Source of the DNA: Drosophila persimilis
Lineage: Eukaryota; Arthropoda; Insecta; Diptera; Drosophilidae
DNA length: 64,000 nucleotides
Direction of reading: 5' to 3'
Assembly: GCF_003286085.1 (NCBI RefSeq)
Contig: NW_020825356.1
Span: forward strand, 124,001-188,000
This document shows, piece after piece, positions 26,602 to 38,421 of this stretch (the stretch's first letter is position 1; the number at the start of each line of letters is the position of its first letter). The position numbers were made by a program, and so were the translations under genes. The notes beneath the pieces were generated by a model, which searched no databases, was not told the DNA's origin, and saw only the letters and a list, made by a program, of their open reading frames with translations.

Positions 26602-27549
26602 TTAGAATTCATCCTCGGAAAATGGACCAGAGCCCCAGGAAGGTGGATATGAACGCTGAGTAGGGGAGTGGCCTAGAAGGAACAAACTCTGAACGGAAAG
26701 TGCATCGGCTTCTGCGCTGTTGAACGTGGATCCAACCAAGTACCCCTCCGAACGTTGATCAAGCTCTTCGTATTCACTGTTGTATTCTGAATATGTCGGA
26801 ATGTCCTCCAGCTCCACGATGGGGCAGTAGCGAGACATCAGGATCGGACCCGAGTCCACATTGCGTGCCGCGTGGCGCCGGCTGCGACCGTTCTTCTTGC
26901 GCTTCAACCTCTTGCTTGTGATCGAAAGAGGACGGTTCTTTGCAAAGAGCCTGCCGGTGGGCATGCGGTTCTGCCCAGAATCGTTTTCGGTGACTTCGAT
27001 ATCCAAACAAAACGGATGAAAGTCCATTGGGGGTCTGGGGCTCGACATGTGGTCCGTTTTGTACACCTTGATCATCATGCTGGCCTCGTAGTAGTCGTCG
27101 TTGTAGCCTACGGCTCCCTCGCAGGGTGGCTCGATTCCGGCTGCTCGGTCCCGCGCCGCATTCGTAATAGCTTCGATCTCCTCCTTGACGTCGTCGAAGA
27201 TTCGTCTCTCGCTGGTGAACGCAACGGGCATCAAATCTTGGAAGGGGCTGCAGTGCACCCTCGGGCGCGGCGGCTGAATGTACTCCGGGTAGGGACAGTT
27301 CTTAAGCTCCCGCATGATTTCATAGGCCCTCTCCATCGAGGACTTTGTCCCCTCGGGCAGCTTCCATTCGCCATACCTATGGTCGTCGTTGTTCACCTCC
27401 ACATAGGGTTGGGGATTCACCTCCTTTTGAAAATTTATTTGGGAAAAGGTGTGAATAAGCTCGGTCATCTCCTCGACAGTTATTAGCTCCATTTCGCGTG
27501 GCGGTGGGATATGCGGAAAGCGGCTTTTTATTGACTTAGCACGTCCCAT
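26602..27549 (-). CDS. Orphan single-exon protein, 315 aa
   Basis: The first ATG is at 27549 (MGRAKSIKSRFPHIPPP); a longer frame begins only with GTG. The reading frame is intact to TAA at 26602-26604 with balanced, GC-rich codon use, unlike the AT-rich flanks, so it is very likely a real gene. There is no signal peptide or membrane segment. Features are a Pro/Arg-rich N-terminus, a Tyr/Asp/Glu-rich middle (GYNDDYYEAS), a basic cluster SKRLKRKKNGRSRRH at about residues 225-239 that could be a nuclear localisation signal, and an acidic C-terminus ending SEDEF. I do not recognise the family. A minus-strand AATAAA lies near 26390. A testis-biased gene is plausible for a short intronless fly orphan, but that is a guess. 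Confidence 0.8.
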   Translation of the reverse strand: MGRAKSIKSRFPHIPPPREMELITVEEMTELIHTFSQINFQKEVNPQPYVEVNNDDHRYGEWKLPEGTKSSMERAYEIMRELKNCPYPEYIQPPRPRVHCSPFQDLMPVAFTSERRIFDDVKEEIEAITNAARDRAAGIEPPCEGAVGYNDDYYEASMMIKVYKTDHMSSPRPPMDFHPFCLDIEVTENDSGQNRMPTGRLFAKNRPLSITSKRLKRKKNGRSRRHAARNVDSGPILMSRYCPIVELEDIPTYSEYNSEYEELDQRSEGYLVGSTFNSAEADALSVQSLFLLGHSPTQRSYPPSWGSGPFSEDEF

Positions 27550-27859
27550 TATGTTTTGACTCACTAAATTTAGTTTTAGAAATGATTGAACTTTTCAGTT
27601 TGACTCTGGATTTGTGCTGTGTCACAGCTAGCTATATCAAAAACCGAATGACTTTGACTTTTTATAGTTCCAATCACAGCTCATCACAATGAAGTATTTG
27701 CTGACGTGTGCTGGAACTAGTTCTGGAGCCATAATTAAGCTCTTGCTGCAAAGACAGGGACCTGTCTCCAAACACGGCCCCCGGCAGTTGAGGACACAAT
27801 AACCTTTCCAAAATTTTTAGGCTTTCTAGTTGAGCTGGGGGTAACACTGCGGCAGAGAT

Positions 27860-27867
27860 TATCGATA
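27860..27867. promoter_or_regulatory. DRE (TATCGATA) between divergent genes
   Basis: A perfect DRE lies at 27860-27867, about 20 bp after a GGTAACACTG word (one mismatch to core Motif 1 on the plus strand). Both lie about 140-170 bp before the ATG at 28008. Confidence 0.5.
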
Positions 27868-28007
27868 GTTGCAGTTCTTAGAACCAGTTTTGCTGTCTGT
27901 GTTGGAAAACATCATTTTGTCGCAAATGGTTCTTTAGTTATTCGACTGACAGCCGGGAAACGTGTTCAGAGACGGCTGCGAACACTTATTTTGTGTGTTT
28001 GTCTACC

Positions 28008-28373
28008 ATGCAATCTCTCGTAGCAATTTTAGCAAAGTCCAATGTTGTACAAGTATTAGTAGTGTCTAATGTCATGTCGTACAGTAATTTGATAGGACCA
28101 TATTCAATGTACAGCGCAGGTGCAACCCTGTGTGGTGCAGCTGAGCCACGAAAACCAAAGAAATTATATCTAAATTGCATTAAAAGTGTATATATTTTCA
28201 CCATATTTAATTTTATATTAAATCTCGGGGTCCTTTGCTCTACTGCAGAAGACTCTAAACGTTTTTTCTTCCTAGCACAGACTCTACAGCCCTTCCATTT
28301 GCCATTTGCTTTCCAACCACGCCACGCTATCATTTCGGTGGGGCATTATTACACGACCCATTTAAATCCATAA
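28008..28373 (+). CDS. Possible 121-aa protein with hydrophobic segment
   Basis: An open frame from ATG 28008 (MQSLVAILAKSNVVQVLV) to TAA near 28373 sits downstream of a DRE and a Motif-1-like word. It has a hydrophobic segment (KSVYIFTIFNFILNLGVL) at about residues 62-79. Codons are AT-rich and there is no family match, so the frame could be chance, or only the first part could be coding with an intron further on. The promoter elements are the main support. Confidence 0.35.
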   Translation: MQSLVAILAKSNVVQVLVVSNVMSYSNLIGPYSMYSAGATLCGAAEPRKPKKLYLNCIKSVYIFTIFNFILNLGVLCSTAEDSKRFFFLAQTLQPFHLPFAFQPRHAIISVGHYYTTHLNP

Positions 28374-31300
28374 AACCCTAATAATTGTCTGTGCCATAAT
28401 GTTTATGTGTATTGTTGTTGGCGTCTCTGTTGTTTCCCCTACTAATTGTTCAATGATAAGAAAGCAAAGGATGGAGTATAGGGGGAAGAGTTTCGGTCGG
28501 GTTAAACCCTTTTTTGCGGGCTTTAACCGTTTTCTCCTCCCCGTTGAACGTCGTTTACATGACACTTGAGGCTTAACCCTAGGGAAAGCTGGCAAAATGT
28601 GTTAAACCATTAAATGAAATTGAAATTCTTGCCGAGTTTACTTGATTATACTGTCACCAATAATTAAACGTCGCAACAAGTTGCCACCCCACCCGGCACC
28701 CGGTACTCGGCACTCGGCACTCGGCACCCAGCAGCCACCAGCGACAACCCACCCTCCACACAGGCAACTAGCACCTACAGCCAAGGACGCGGCATGAAGA
28801 ATGAAGGATGCAGAACGAAGGACAATGCCACTGGGTAATGGGGACTCTCGCAAACGGTTTAAACCGGTCTGCCAGCCCGCTGGCGCGTGATAAATTGTAC
28901 TCATTAAAATATTTTAATTTACTTGCCAAAGCGCGACCCACAAATGCCGCGACAGCCCCAAAAAGGGGGGGCTGGGCGGCAGCCTCGGTTAAATGTAACA
29001 TTAAATTAATGCTCGACACATTTTGGGGCAGACGATGGCGGATGGCGGTGTAAAAAGTTATTTTCGCTGGATGTTTTGTTATGTTTTATTTTCGACATAA
29101 TTGGTTATATTAAGGCGAGTTTGTCAGCCGACACCGCCGGCTCTGCCAACTTGAGCACCGCAGAATCTACTCCTCCGTGCATCGTGCATCGTGTGGTGGG
29201 AACATGTGCTATGCTAGCGACCCGGAGATGTCATCCAGCCAATTATACACATGTGTCAATAAGCATCCATACTGGACGGTATCGATTCATATCTTCTGTT
29301 TTTACGAGTAGATATAGTATTCGCACATAGATTGACAGACACATATGTACTTTTAGCTGGCTATATAAACCTATATGACCTTTGAATGGGCTAATGGTAA
29401 TCGATCTGATGGCTGGTATCGATAATGGTGTACTTTATTATATATTTTTTATATAACCATATGTATCGTATCCCTGATAATAAGCATGTCTGACAGTTGA
29501 TCACTTAATGTTATTGATTATACGAGTGCCGGGCATAATATTTATACACTGTTAATATTCCATACAAAATAAGCACACATGTAGATACATTTTATCCATT
29601 TTATATGCGTAATTCAACCTCGTTTACTGAAAACTTGATGTGGCATCAATTACGAGCCGATTGCCGCTCGGGGATTCCCCGTGCCGGATGAGGGAAGCTG
29701 CTGTTGCAGTTCTGGAATGAACGGATAATCAGAATTGTGTAAATTACCCGAAAATGTCATCAAGTCAATTTGCAAAATGAGAAAAGTAATCAGTAAGAGA
29801 AACACTGAGAAGTGGTTTGGGTAGGGGAGGGAGACGGAGAAGGAGAGGGCGTGGGCGAGGGCGAGGGCGACGGCGAAAATACCGAACAAACACACAAATG
29901 CAAAAAGTACTTAAAATTTAAATCACTTCACAGCAAATCCTCTTCCACACGGGTCTCTCTATCTGGCCTTCTTCTCTTTTACGATATCCTCTTACCACTC
30001 TGTCACTCAGCATATCTCTTTCTCTGTCTCTCTCTCTCTCTCTGTCTCTTTCTAGCACACACACACACACACATATCCAGCAACAATATAAATTATATTT
30101 TGAGGGTAAATAAAACACTTAACGCCCTTTTAGCGGTTGACACCCTACCTCCCCCTCTGAATCCACCATGATTCCTCCCAAAATCACCCACGGTACCACC
30201 CCCCTACCCCTCACCTAATCCCCGCGGAAAGCAGAGCCACGATATGCTCTGTTAACGGCGCGTTCTCGGGAAGGACCGACCCGACTCCCCTATCCCAGTC
30301 GAGTAAACACATTGTCGCAGCGGGCGTCCTTTGAGCCATCATTACCAAAATGGCAGGCGGGCAGACGGCAGAAGAGCAGCGGAAGGCAGGGCGGAGCTAA
30401 GGGCGAGGGCGAGGGCGAGGAAAACGAAGACTGAGACAGAGACTAAGACTAAACAAATTTGCCCCGCTGATGTCTTCGTCAGCTTTACTTTTTCTCATAA
30501 CTGTCAGTTGACAGCTTCAGAGTTGCTTTTTCCATCCAGCCAGAGTTGTCCTCCGTTTCCGCCTCGTCCTGGCGTTGACGAAAAAACTTTGCCGCTTTGT
30601 CGACGTTAGCTGTTGTCGTACCCAGTACATAGTCGCTTAATGGAAGGGTACACTGTGCTCGAGTAAGTTTTCTGACCGCCCCGATCTGTAACAGGAACTA
30701 TATACATATAAAAAAGCCTTCTCATATTTCTACAAAGAAAATATTTATCGACTTCAAGGTTTTAGCCATTCTTACATATTGAAATCCTCTCTTGATATTG
30801 AGAATTTTGAATCGTAATTGTTTAAATCAGAAATGTACGAGTATCCGCTTCGGCTTTTAGAAATCTTCCTCGTGCCACAACTATGATAAGCAGGAACAGC
30901 AGGGGTATGCCAGGGGTATTCCATATTCGAAACAACGACTGTGTATTTTTTGCCATACTCTTCACTCATCATCCAGCCCACCAGCCACCCTTTTGTTTGG
31001 GTTTGTTGCTTTGGCTTTTTGGTTTTGGGCTGCGCGATTTGACATTAACCTGTCAGCGCTGTGCCTCCAACTGCCGCTTGGTGGCGTCTTGCATTTTATT
31101 TATGGGCGTGTGTCGCAGCCGCCTACATTTCTGATGCCACGGCGTCTGACTCAAGCACATAGACACAGACAAATCGACAGACTGATGTCCTGACAAACAG
31201 AGTAAATGAAAGTTTTTGCCCAACTCGTTTTTTGGTGTGACGATGAAGTGCGATAAGACTGTAAAGGTTTCAACACGAAAGTGTTGTTATCGGTGGGTGC

Positions 31301-33019
31301 TCTCGGACATTGGTTCATACGGAATACACGTATTCGAATGGATCATCTGTTCATCAAATTGTTGCAATACATAACGAATTGGAGTAGCTCTAAATAGTAT
31401 GATAGGAAATGGTGGTTTGGCCTGATCCAAGTATATTGTGCTTTGACAACTCATTCCTGGCCGCTGGCATTCGCTAATAGAAGAGCCAATCACTGGCACC
31501 TGCATATAGATATTAATTATATATTTTTGATGTGATAGATAAGCACTGGCGTGCTTTGATCCGCTGGGGCCTTGTTGCGCTCAAGAGTATGCTTAGAATT
31601 CGGCATTTAATTTGTGCACCCATGTACCAAGTAGTCCCGCAAACGCACGAATACCATAGGACAATCGGGTACATTTTAAGAGCAAGAGACAGAGAGAGAT
31701 AGAGAGAGAGAGAAAGGGGGGGAGGGGAAATTCTGGCTGCCACAGAAGACCGCAAACACACACGCACACATGGGCACAGGGGCACGCTTATTTGCTGGCT
31801 TTGTTCCTCAGCAGCTGCATACCAAGGCGAGTGTCCTGGCAATGTAATTAGTTGCTCGAGGTGCTTTAATTAAAATGTATATCCTTATTGTCCTCCAAGC
31901 AGCCCAGCACCCAGTACTCTGCCCAGCCCCATCGTAATTGTTCGTGTCACAATTAATTTTGTCAAATGGACCGACGCACCAACCGCAGCCCCGGCCACGC
32001 CTCAACAATTCAGCCTGGAAGCTACATAGATTTCGATCTATAGCTAAGGACTCGCAGGGCTCGCTCCTTCAGTAGCCAGTTGCAGAATCAAATTGAATGC
32101 CCAACGAGGCAGGCACTCGTGAAAATACAACTCCCTTAGATCGGATGGAGTGCTGGGTGGCCAGTGTTTTGTCAATCAATTTGCATATCGATGTCCTAAA
32201 CATGAAACCCTCCACTCAATCGAACACCGGAGGGCCAAAGCTGCGTTTTCAATAAATAAATTTAATAACTGTAAAACTGCTAGCGGCCGTCAGCTCGATG
32301 CAACTGTGGCAAGTTGTGTTGCACAATTGAAAGCTATAACAAATGGAATTGAAATCTAAAACCAGAAACCACAATTCTCCACTTGCCCAACGCGCCCAAA
32401 CCCAAGCCCCACATTGCACCCCCCACCTGAAGTTCGGTAAATAAATAATCAAGTTATGTATTGAATAGTCGTATGAGTACTCCCATTAGCTCCCAGCCCA
32501 ACAATTATACTCGTAGTGGTAAGTGTCAAAAACTATTTGATAAGTTTTATGATGAATATTAAAGCGGCGTGCTGTCTGCACATGTATCCTGCTGTACCTC
32601 TTTTCCGTTGCAGTGGGTGTCTGTCTCAGAGAGATTGGTTCCTTTTCAACGAAAGCATATGAATCCACATATTTCCTCTCCCAAAATGCTTTCCCTCAAC
32701 AACTCAGTCAACGATTTCGGAGTATTATTTGAGGATTCTTTCCGGGCCAGCAGAAGCAGCCGGCAGAGTTGAGGGCCAGCCAGCGAATGCGGGCATTCAT
32801 TCGAGGGCCGTCACCTTTTATACGACCAAATCCGTATAAGACCACCTCTTATACTAGCCCGAAAATACTGGGAATGCCTTGTAGCAATGCCTCTCTTTCG
32901 CGTATAGTCCGGAAAGCGATCCGGAGGATTTATTCCTACGACCATCTTTTCCAGTGCCCACTACTATTTCAGATATTTTAATATCACGAAAATGACTATA
33001 TGTTTTGTCAGAAAAATAG
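28374..33019. other. Intergenic, 28.4-33.0 kb
   Basis: Contains GGGCGA repeats near 29820-29876 and 30402-30421, a TC/CA tract at 30020-30070, and AT-rich stretches. The ORFs at 28638-28904, 29812-30171, 30331-30609 and 31513-31842 follow repeats and have no supporting signals. At 32560-32980 two adjoining open frames (67 and 70 aa) are followed directly by repeat copy B and may be part of a decayed element. Confidence 0.45.
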
Positions 33020-33698
33020 TTTTTTATTTATATGGTTATGCTTGGAAGTGTAATAAACTCTTTTCCACATCACCATAGAGGTAGAGTTCTAAGCGCGTTT
33101 TTTTTTATCGTGGTATCCCCAGTAGTCCTACTCCACATCCCAAATCTAAATCAGCGTCAAAGAATGTTCCAAGTACATTTCCGAGTCCGCATCGATTCTA
33201 TCCTGCAAATGACAGTAATGGTTCTCAGTCACGTTCATCTTTAAAATCAGAAAAAGAGACCGAATCTCTCAAATTACGTGTAGAATGATTCACTTACCGT
33301 ATATAGTCTATGTAAAAGTTTCACTAAAATTTTAGGATGCTACAACGCAGGCGTAAAGCGTCTGAGGCGACCCGCATTGCACTTGGTGTGGCAAGAAGAT
33401 CCTGGAGAAGGGCAGAGATCTCACTTTAAAGAACTCCCGAAGCGTTGGCTTTGAGCACTTTTGGCAAATTGATGGCCGGGATATCTTCGATGGTGGTTGT
33501 GAAGTGGTGGTCACATGCGAGGGCTCTGCGGGACGTCTATATCAACCTTCCACCTGACCGTAGTGCACACCCAACCTCGTTGCAGCGCGGCGTCTAATCC
33601 AGTCGGTCTATTCGGAGAAGAATCATATTTCCAAATTATATTTCGTTTTAATTTTGATGTTTATTTTCTCTTTTTTTTTATTAAAAAACTAAAATTGT
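33020..33698 (+). repeat. Copy B of the 650-bp repeat, inverted relative to copy A
   Basis: It matches 22830-23480 in reverse complement with scattered substitutions and a roughly 30-bp insertion (around 33093-33125). On the plus strand it has the same Ser-rich frame, donor-like GTGTAGAATG and TTTTAG acceptor. The downstream RRRKASEATRIALG frame is broken by a stop at about 33426 (CACTTTAAAG) where copy A reads through. Past that stop, the frame reads KWWSHARALRDVYINLPPD, open where copy A has TAG. Confidence 0.6.
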
Positions 33699-34432
33699 TC
33701 CTTTCATAGTCATAGTCATAGTCAGATCTCTTGAAGCTGGGAAAATATGAGATTTCATGATCAGAATACAGAATACCTTATATCGCTCTATAGGCAATTA
33801 AATTCAGCTAATTGTAATCAGGCCCCTCCTAGTTCTTTTTTATTAATGTCTTTTCGGAAATAAAAGAAAATGCTAAAGTGTCCCGTAGGTCAAGAATAAG
33901 TGAAGAATGGCAGAGCTTTCGGAACATTCAGTTGGCATTGCCATCAATATATCAAATCCCAACTTCATATGTTTGAAAAGAATATTCTGCAGTATGCTGC
34001 GGCTAATTTCAGAGTACCCCTCAATATTTGATGCAATCGATACGAAATACAATAATCATATCCGTTTAAGCTCTTGCCTTGCGAGCCCGTCCGCAGCGTT
34101 CCGCTCTCTGTGCTCCGGCCTCGTTCTCCCAATATTTGTGAAACATTTTTAATTTGCCTCGGCTTTGGCGAGGGCCAAAATGCACAATGTGCATGGGACA
34201 GGGCGTAAAGGTGGCCTGTGCCACTCAATCCCTCGGCGGCGTGCACTGTCCTGCCCTGTCTTCGCTTCATTTTGTTGTTTTCCTTTGGTTCTTTTGTGAT
34301 TTTTTTTGCGGCTGGTGGCTTTGGCGCTTTATTTGAGTTACGTGACCCTGCGCCATTGAGAGCTGGAAAATTTCTTGCGACATGAACATGGTACACACGA
34401 TGGGCGTATGCCCCCAAAGCAACATACATACG
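33699..34432. other. Intergenic, 33.7-34.4 kb
   Basis: AT-rich sequence then GC-richer sequence. A minus-strand frame (34429-33965) is open for 154 codons but lacks an ATG at its start and shows no family resemblance. Nothing else is supported. Confidence 0.4.
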
Positions 34433-34435
34433 TAC

Positions 34436-34667
34436 TTACCGTCCTCTTCCATTCCTCCACTCTTTCCCTGTCTCTGCCTTTCCCTCTATGTTTGACTTGC
34501 TCGTCTGTCTGTCTGTCTGACTGGCTGCTTGTGTGGAGGTGGGCTTGGTGGTCTATAGGTGGGGGCGGGATTCCTGTGTCCGACTGCTGCCGGCCTGGCA
34601 GCATGTCGTCTTCGTCCTCGTAGCCGTCGTCGTCGTCGTCGTCGTTGTGCGAGCTTGTTAAGTTCAT
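34436..34667 (-). CDS. Possible first coding exon with acidic run
   Basis: From an ATG at 34667 the minus strand reads MNLTSSHNDDDDDDGYEDED, then a Pro/Gln/His-rich stretch and a Lys/Arg/Glu-rich end (GRDRERVEEWKRT) up to a strong donor ACG/GTAAGT at about 34436. About 77 codons with a clean donor suggest the 5' coding exon of a larger gene whose next exon lies leftwards. No downstream exon could be identified. The Asp run comes from a GTC repeat, so chance is a real alternative. Confidence 0.3.
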
Positions 34668-35276
34668 TAAGGTTGAATAATAACAACAGTAACTACATTT
34701 TAAAGGAGTTGTCAGTTGTCAGGAGCACTCCCTCGGTCCCTGCCGCTGCTTTCCATGCTCTGTGGCACAGGGCAGAACCCCTGTAGCGGTTTTGGCATAG
34801 GTACAGTGAGTGTGGGCTATTACAAGTTGGCTCTTTTCCTCTCAAACACACTTTGAATACAATTTTCAATATGGGACTTTTTCGTTCCATTAAACTTTCT
34901 ATTTCGTTCTTAAGATTTACTACTTTCTTGGGGTACTTCTATTCCATTTGCCAACGCAACTCCTTCTGTCCATTAGAAGGCACCTCCACTGTACACACGT
35001 TTGTGCCGTGACGTTCAGGTGTCTTGGCCTCGTCGTGTTCCGCTCGCCTTGGCCTCACTCATGTTGTTAACTGCTCTTATTACAACCTATTTTACTTACG
35101 AGGAACGAGTGTGCTCTCCTTGTTTGTCAAAAACAACAGGAAACAGTCAAAACAGGAGCAACCTGTAACCCCGAACTCTTGTTGCGGGAATGAGAAGTTA
35201 AAGTTGCATTTACATTGCTGCGAAACTCCTTATTTTTAACTTCTATCCACAGAATATCGTGCAAGTTTTTTTTTCG

Positions 35277-35519
35277 TTATTTTTTTTTTTGTTTGGCTGT
35301 CGTGTTTTTCCCTGCCATTTTGTGGGTTTCTGTGGGAGGGCTAATCCCAGACTGCTTCTTTGCTCTCAACCGCCGCCAGCATCCAAACATCTTCAGCCAC
35401 ATGGAGACCCATTCGCTGGCTCTGAAAAAAACGATGAAAATAATCAAGTTTCCGACAAACATCAACATGACGCCAAGATAAAAAGCTTCCAGGATGCGCT
35501 GGCATCGCTCAGCCACTGC
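35277..35519 (-). CDS. Small single-pass membrane protein or last exon
   Basis: A minus-strand exon starts at a good acceptor (CTTATCTTGTCCTGCAG, ending about 35520) and runs to TAA at 35277. It encodes a predicted helix GVMLMFVGNLIIFIVFF, an aromatic stretch EWVSMWLKMFGCW, then a basic tail (RRLRAKKQ, later KQKKK). The first in-frame ATG gives a 63-aa protein starting MLMFVGN; otherwise it is the C-terminal exon of a spliced gene. The topology (short N-terminus, one helix, basic juxtamembrane Cys) resembles regulatory micropeptides, but the family is not recognised. Confidence 0.4.
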   Translation of the reverse strand, partial: AVAERCQRILEAFYLGVMLMFVGNLIIFIVFFRASEWVSMWLKMFGCWRRLRAKKQSGISPPTETHKMAGKNTTAKQKKK

Positions 35520-38421
35520 AGGACAAGATAAGACACATCATCGGGAGAGAGAACGAAAGCAGCACCAGCAGCACCAGCAGCAGCAGGACCTACAGCACTT
35601 GGAGTTGGTCCATTTCCAGGACTTGGTCTGAAATTGGCTGCCTTGTGCTGCTTTCTCTTTTTATACGCTTCCAGAGGGCATTATGATTTTGCATAGAATT
35701 TTGCATTTTCAAGAACATCAAGTATATATATTCTTTATCGGCATCAAGTTTTTCCAGGTAATCTAGACCTTCCGATCTGTTACTTATAAATAGTGGTTAT
35801 CCGCCTGACACTCCATTTTGCTGCATATGAATATATGAATCTAGAAAAGATCGGCATATGAGAAAATCATTGTGGTTTTTGAACGTGCATAGAAATCGGC
35901 TCCCAATTTCATATAGCATAACAGCAATCGATCGATCTGCAAGGGTATGTGCATATTCGGGCTTTTGAGGTTCCCTATTTTTCTTGTTTCGATGCTGTTT
36001 GGTGGGAAGGACTGCGGGTTCCCGGACTCAAGTGTCAGCCGCTGCCATCTACAGGCCTGCTGGCGGCCTCAAGTTGTGCTCGTGTTTGCTCTGAAAAGTA
36101 TATTGGATTGGCCCCGCCACATTCATATGGGTGTGCTCATCAAGCCATCTCTATACGTACGAGTATGTGTACATTTATATAATATATTTTTCTATATCAG
36201 TCTGCTGCTGACGTTGAATCTTTACTCCCTTTACTCCTTTATTTGGGGCAATTTTGCTTTAGTTTTAATCTTCCTCTCCCGCCGAAGAGGCAGCGAATCG
36301 AATCAATAGTAGGAGCTACACCCGAATCATCCCATAGTTCGAGATCCGACCCAATGAGAGGGGGGGGGGGGAGATTGTGAGGTTTGTTTGGGGCTAACCA
36401 AATATTTTCCATCGTTTGCGGTGAAATTTTTTGTTGTTAAGTGCACAAACAAAGCCACTTCAAATGTTAAACAAAATTATAACCGAATGCACACATACAT
36501 CTACTCGTAGAAAAAGGAAAGGTTAAAGGCCCACACGCCCACACATGTCGGGAATAGAGCTGTGCTGGGGGTGGACTGGGGTGGGGGAGGGGGAGGGGGC
36601 GTGTGCTGTTTGAATTTCTGCTGAAGTTAACATTTTTATAATTCCATTAAGCGTACGGCCCCGTCTGTCCCCCCATCCGCCAGTCATGTGTGTCTGTGTG
36701 TGTGCGTAACATGAGGATGCCATATCCCCATGTCCCCCGAGCCAACAACAACAGGAGTGCGGCCGTACAAAGTTGGTCCGAAAACTTTTTACATTCATAA
36801 ATCATTTCTCTCTTTTTTCCAGCCTCACCTTCGGCTCCGGCTCCTGCTCCTGCTCCTGCTCCGGCTCCGGCTCCGACTCCATGCCTGCCTGCGACCCTCT
36901 GGCCCTTCCGTTTTAAAGGTGGAAAAATACTTTTCGCTGAATTTGTAGAATTTTCTCAGCTCACATACTCACAGTGAACAGAGAGCAGAGAGGGGGGGGC
37001 AGCTGGGTGCTCATGTTTCGAATGCCAAATTGGGGGGGCAGTGGCAAGGTGGTCCGAGGCAAGATGCGGGCAACGTTAAGTTGCAACTTGTTGCCTGCTT
37101 GGGTTACACGATTTGCGTCTGTTCATCCGTACATCTGCTGGTCCCCGTCCTGGTCCGGTCATATCCTTGTCATTGTTATACCCCGCTCACGTGGCGTACA
37201 GGGTGTGTGCAGCAAGCGCTCGCTCTCGATTCCATAAGCTATACTCTTGATCGGTACGTAAACCCATGGCCAGGTCCAATATAATTGGAAAAAAAAAACC
37301 TTGTATTGGTCGCTAAACTTCACAGACCCGCTTTCCCTTTTGATCTTTAAACAAACCGACTCAAGACTCTGCAATGGGAATCTGCTCGTCGGAGCACTGG
37401 CCCATTGCGCAGCCACTTGTTAATTTATGCGCAGACAAAGCTTGAACTTTAGCATAACTTAAGAATCGGATGGGGCGAAAGCGAGTGGCTAGGGGCACAG
37501 GCAGAGGCAGAGGCAGAAGAAGTGCGCCGTACCATTGGTGCTGTTTGCCGCCAGTGGCAATATAATTGGATCTACCGTGTGGATTGCCGTTTGGTAACAA
37601 ATTCTGTTGAATCCGACCAAGCCACGGTCAAAGCTGGAAAGTGAATTTCCGGCCAGGCCCTTTCGTTCTGAAAGCGAATTGTCTTCAATTCATTCAGGGA
37701 ACATCATTAGGTTGACATTTAACAACTAATTTTCTAACGAAATTTTATCCCAGTGTTGGAATATGCCAGATACATATATGAAGAAGAGCATGAAACAGAG
37801 GAATAAATCGGCGGTCAATATAGGGGAATTCCCGATCCCTCTCCCACTCGCTCTCATTATGAGAGTATGGATGAAAGGGAGCTGATTAATGAAGCAGCGG
37901 ACAATGTGAGGGGAACTCCTGAGTCCTTTTCGATCCTGTCCAATCCCTCGCTGCCGCTAACCCAGCCCAATGATTCCCATATCCAAGGGGTAGCTGCTAA
38001 CAAGCGTCATAATTACGGTTTTCCACACACGAATACGCCTGCACATTTGCAGTTCGTTTGCCGCAGTCGCTTCTCTGTATCCGTATCCATATCCCGCTTC
38101 TCCTCCAGCTCTCCATCTGGGTCTGCGACTTTTCCATACTTTCTGGCAGAGCCGCAGCGGAAACTTTTAATTTTCGAACTTTTGTCGCTCGCTCGGCATA
38201 TGTTTTCGGCTGCTCCCCAGTCCCCGCATCGAGTGGATTGTCCCAATCCGATGACGTCTTAGTAAGCAAGTGGCCGAGAACGGTGGTAGAAACTTTACCG
38301 ACTCACGGCATACCAGCGTCTTGGGCAATTTGACTCGAGGACAAATGCGGTACGAATACATGTACATAAAAATTCTTCCATTAATGGGTGCTTATACAAC
38401 TTCTTCGAAGGAGCTTCGATT
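35520..38421. other. Intergenic, 35.5-38.4 kb
   Basis: Contains a CAG/CAC-rich tract at 35565-35585, a G10 run near 36360, a GGAGGGGG stretch at 36575-36600 and the GGCTCC hexamer below. The minus frame at 38269-37997 and plus frames at 37867-38333 overlap one another and lack splice or family support. No gene called. Confidence 0.45.
36832..36880. repeat. GGCTCC/TGCTCC hexanucleotide repeat
   Basis: About eight imperfect hexamers. Confidence 0.9.

Noticed and set aside
26872..27486. 204-aa plus-strand ORF
   Set aside because: It is the antisense shadow of the 315-aa orphan gene, whose codon use and start are better.
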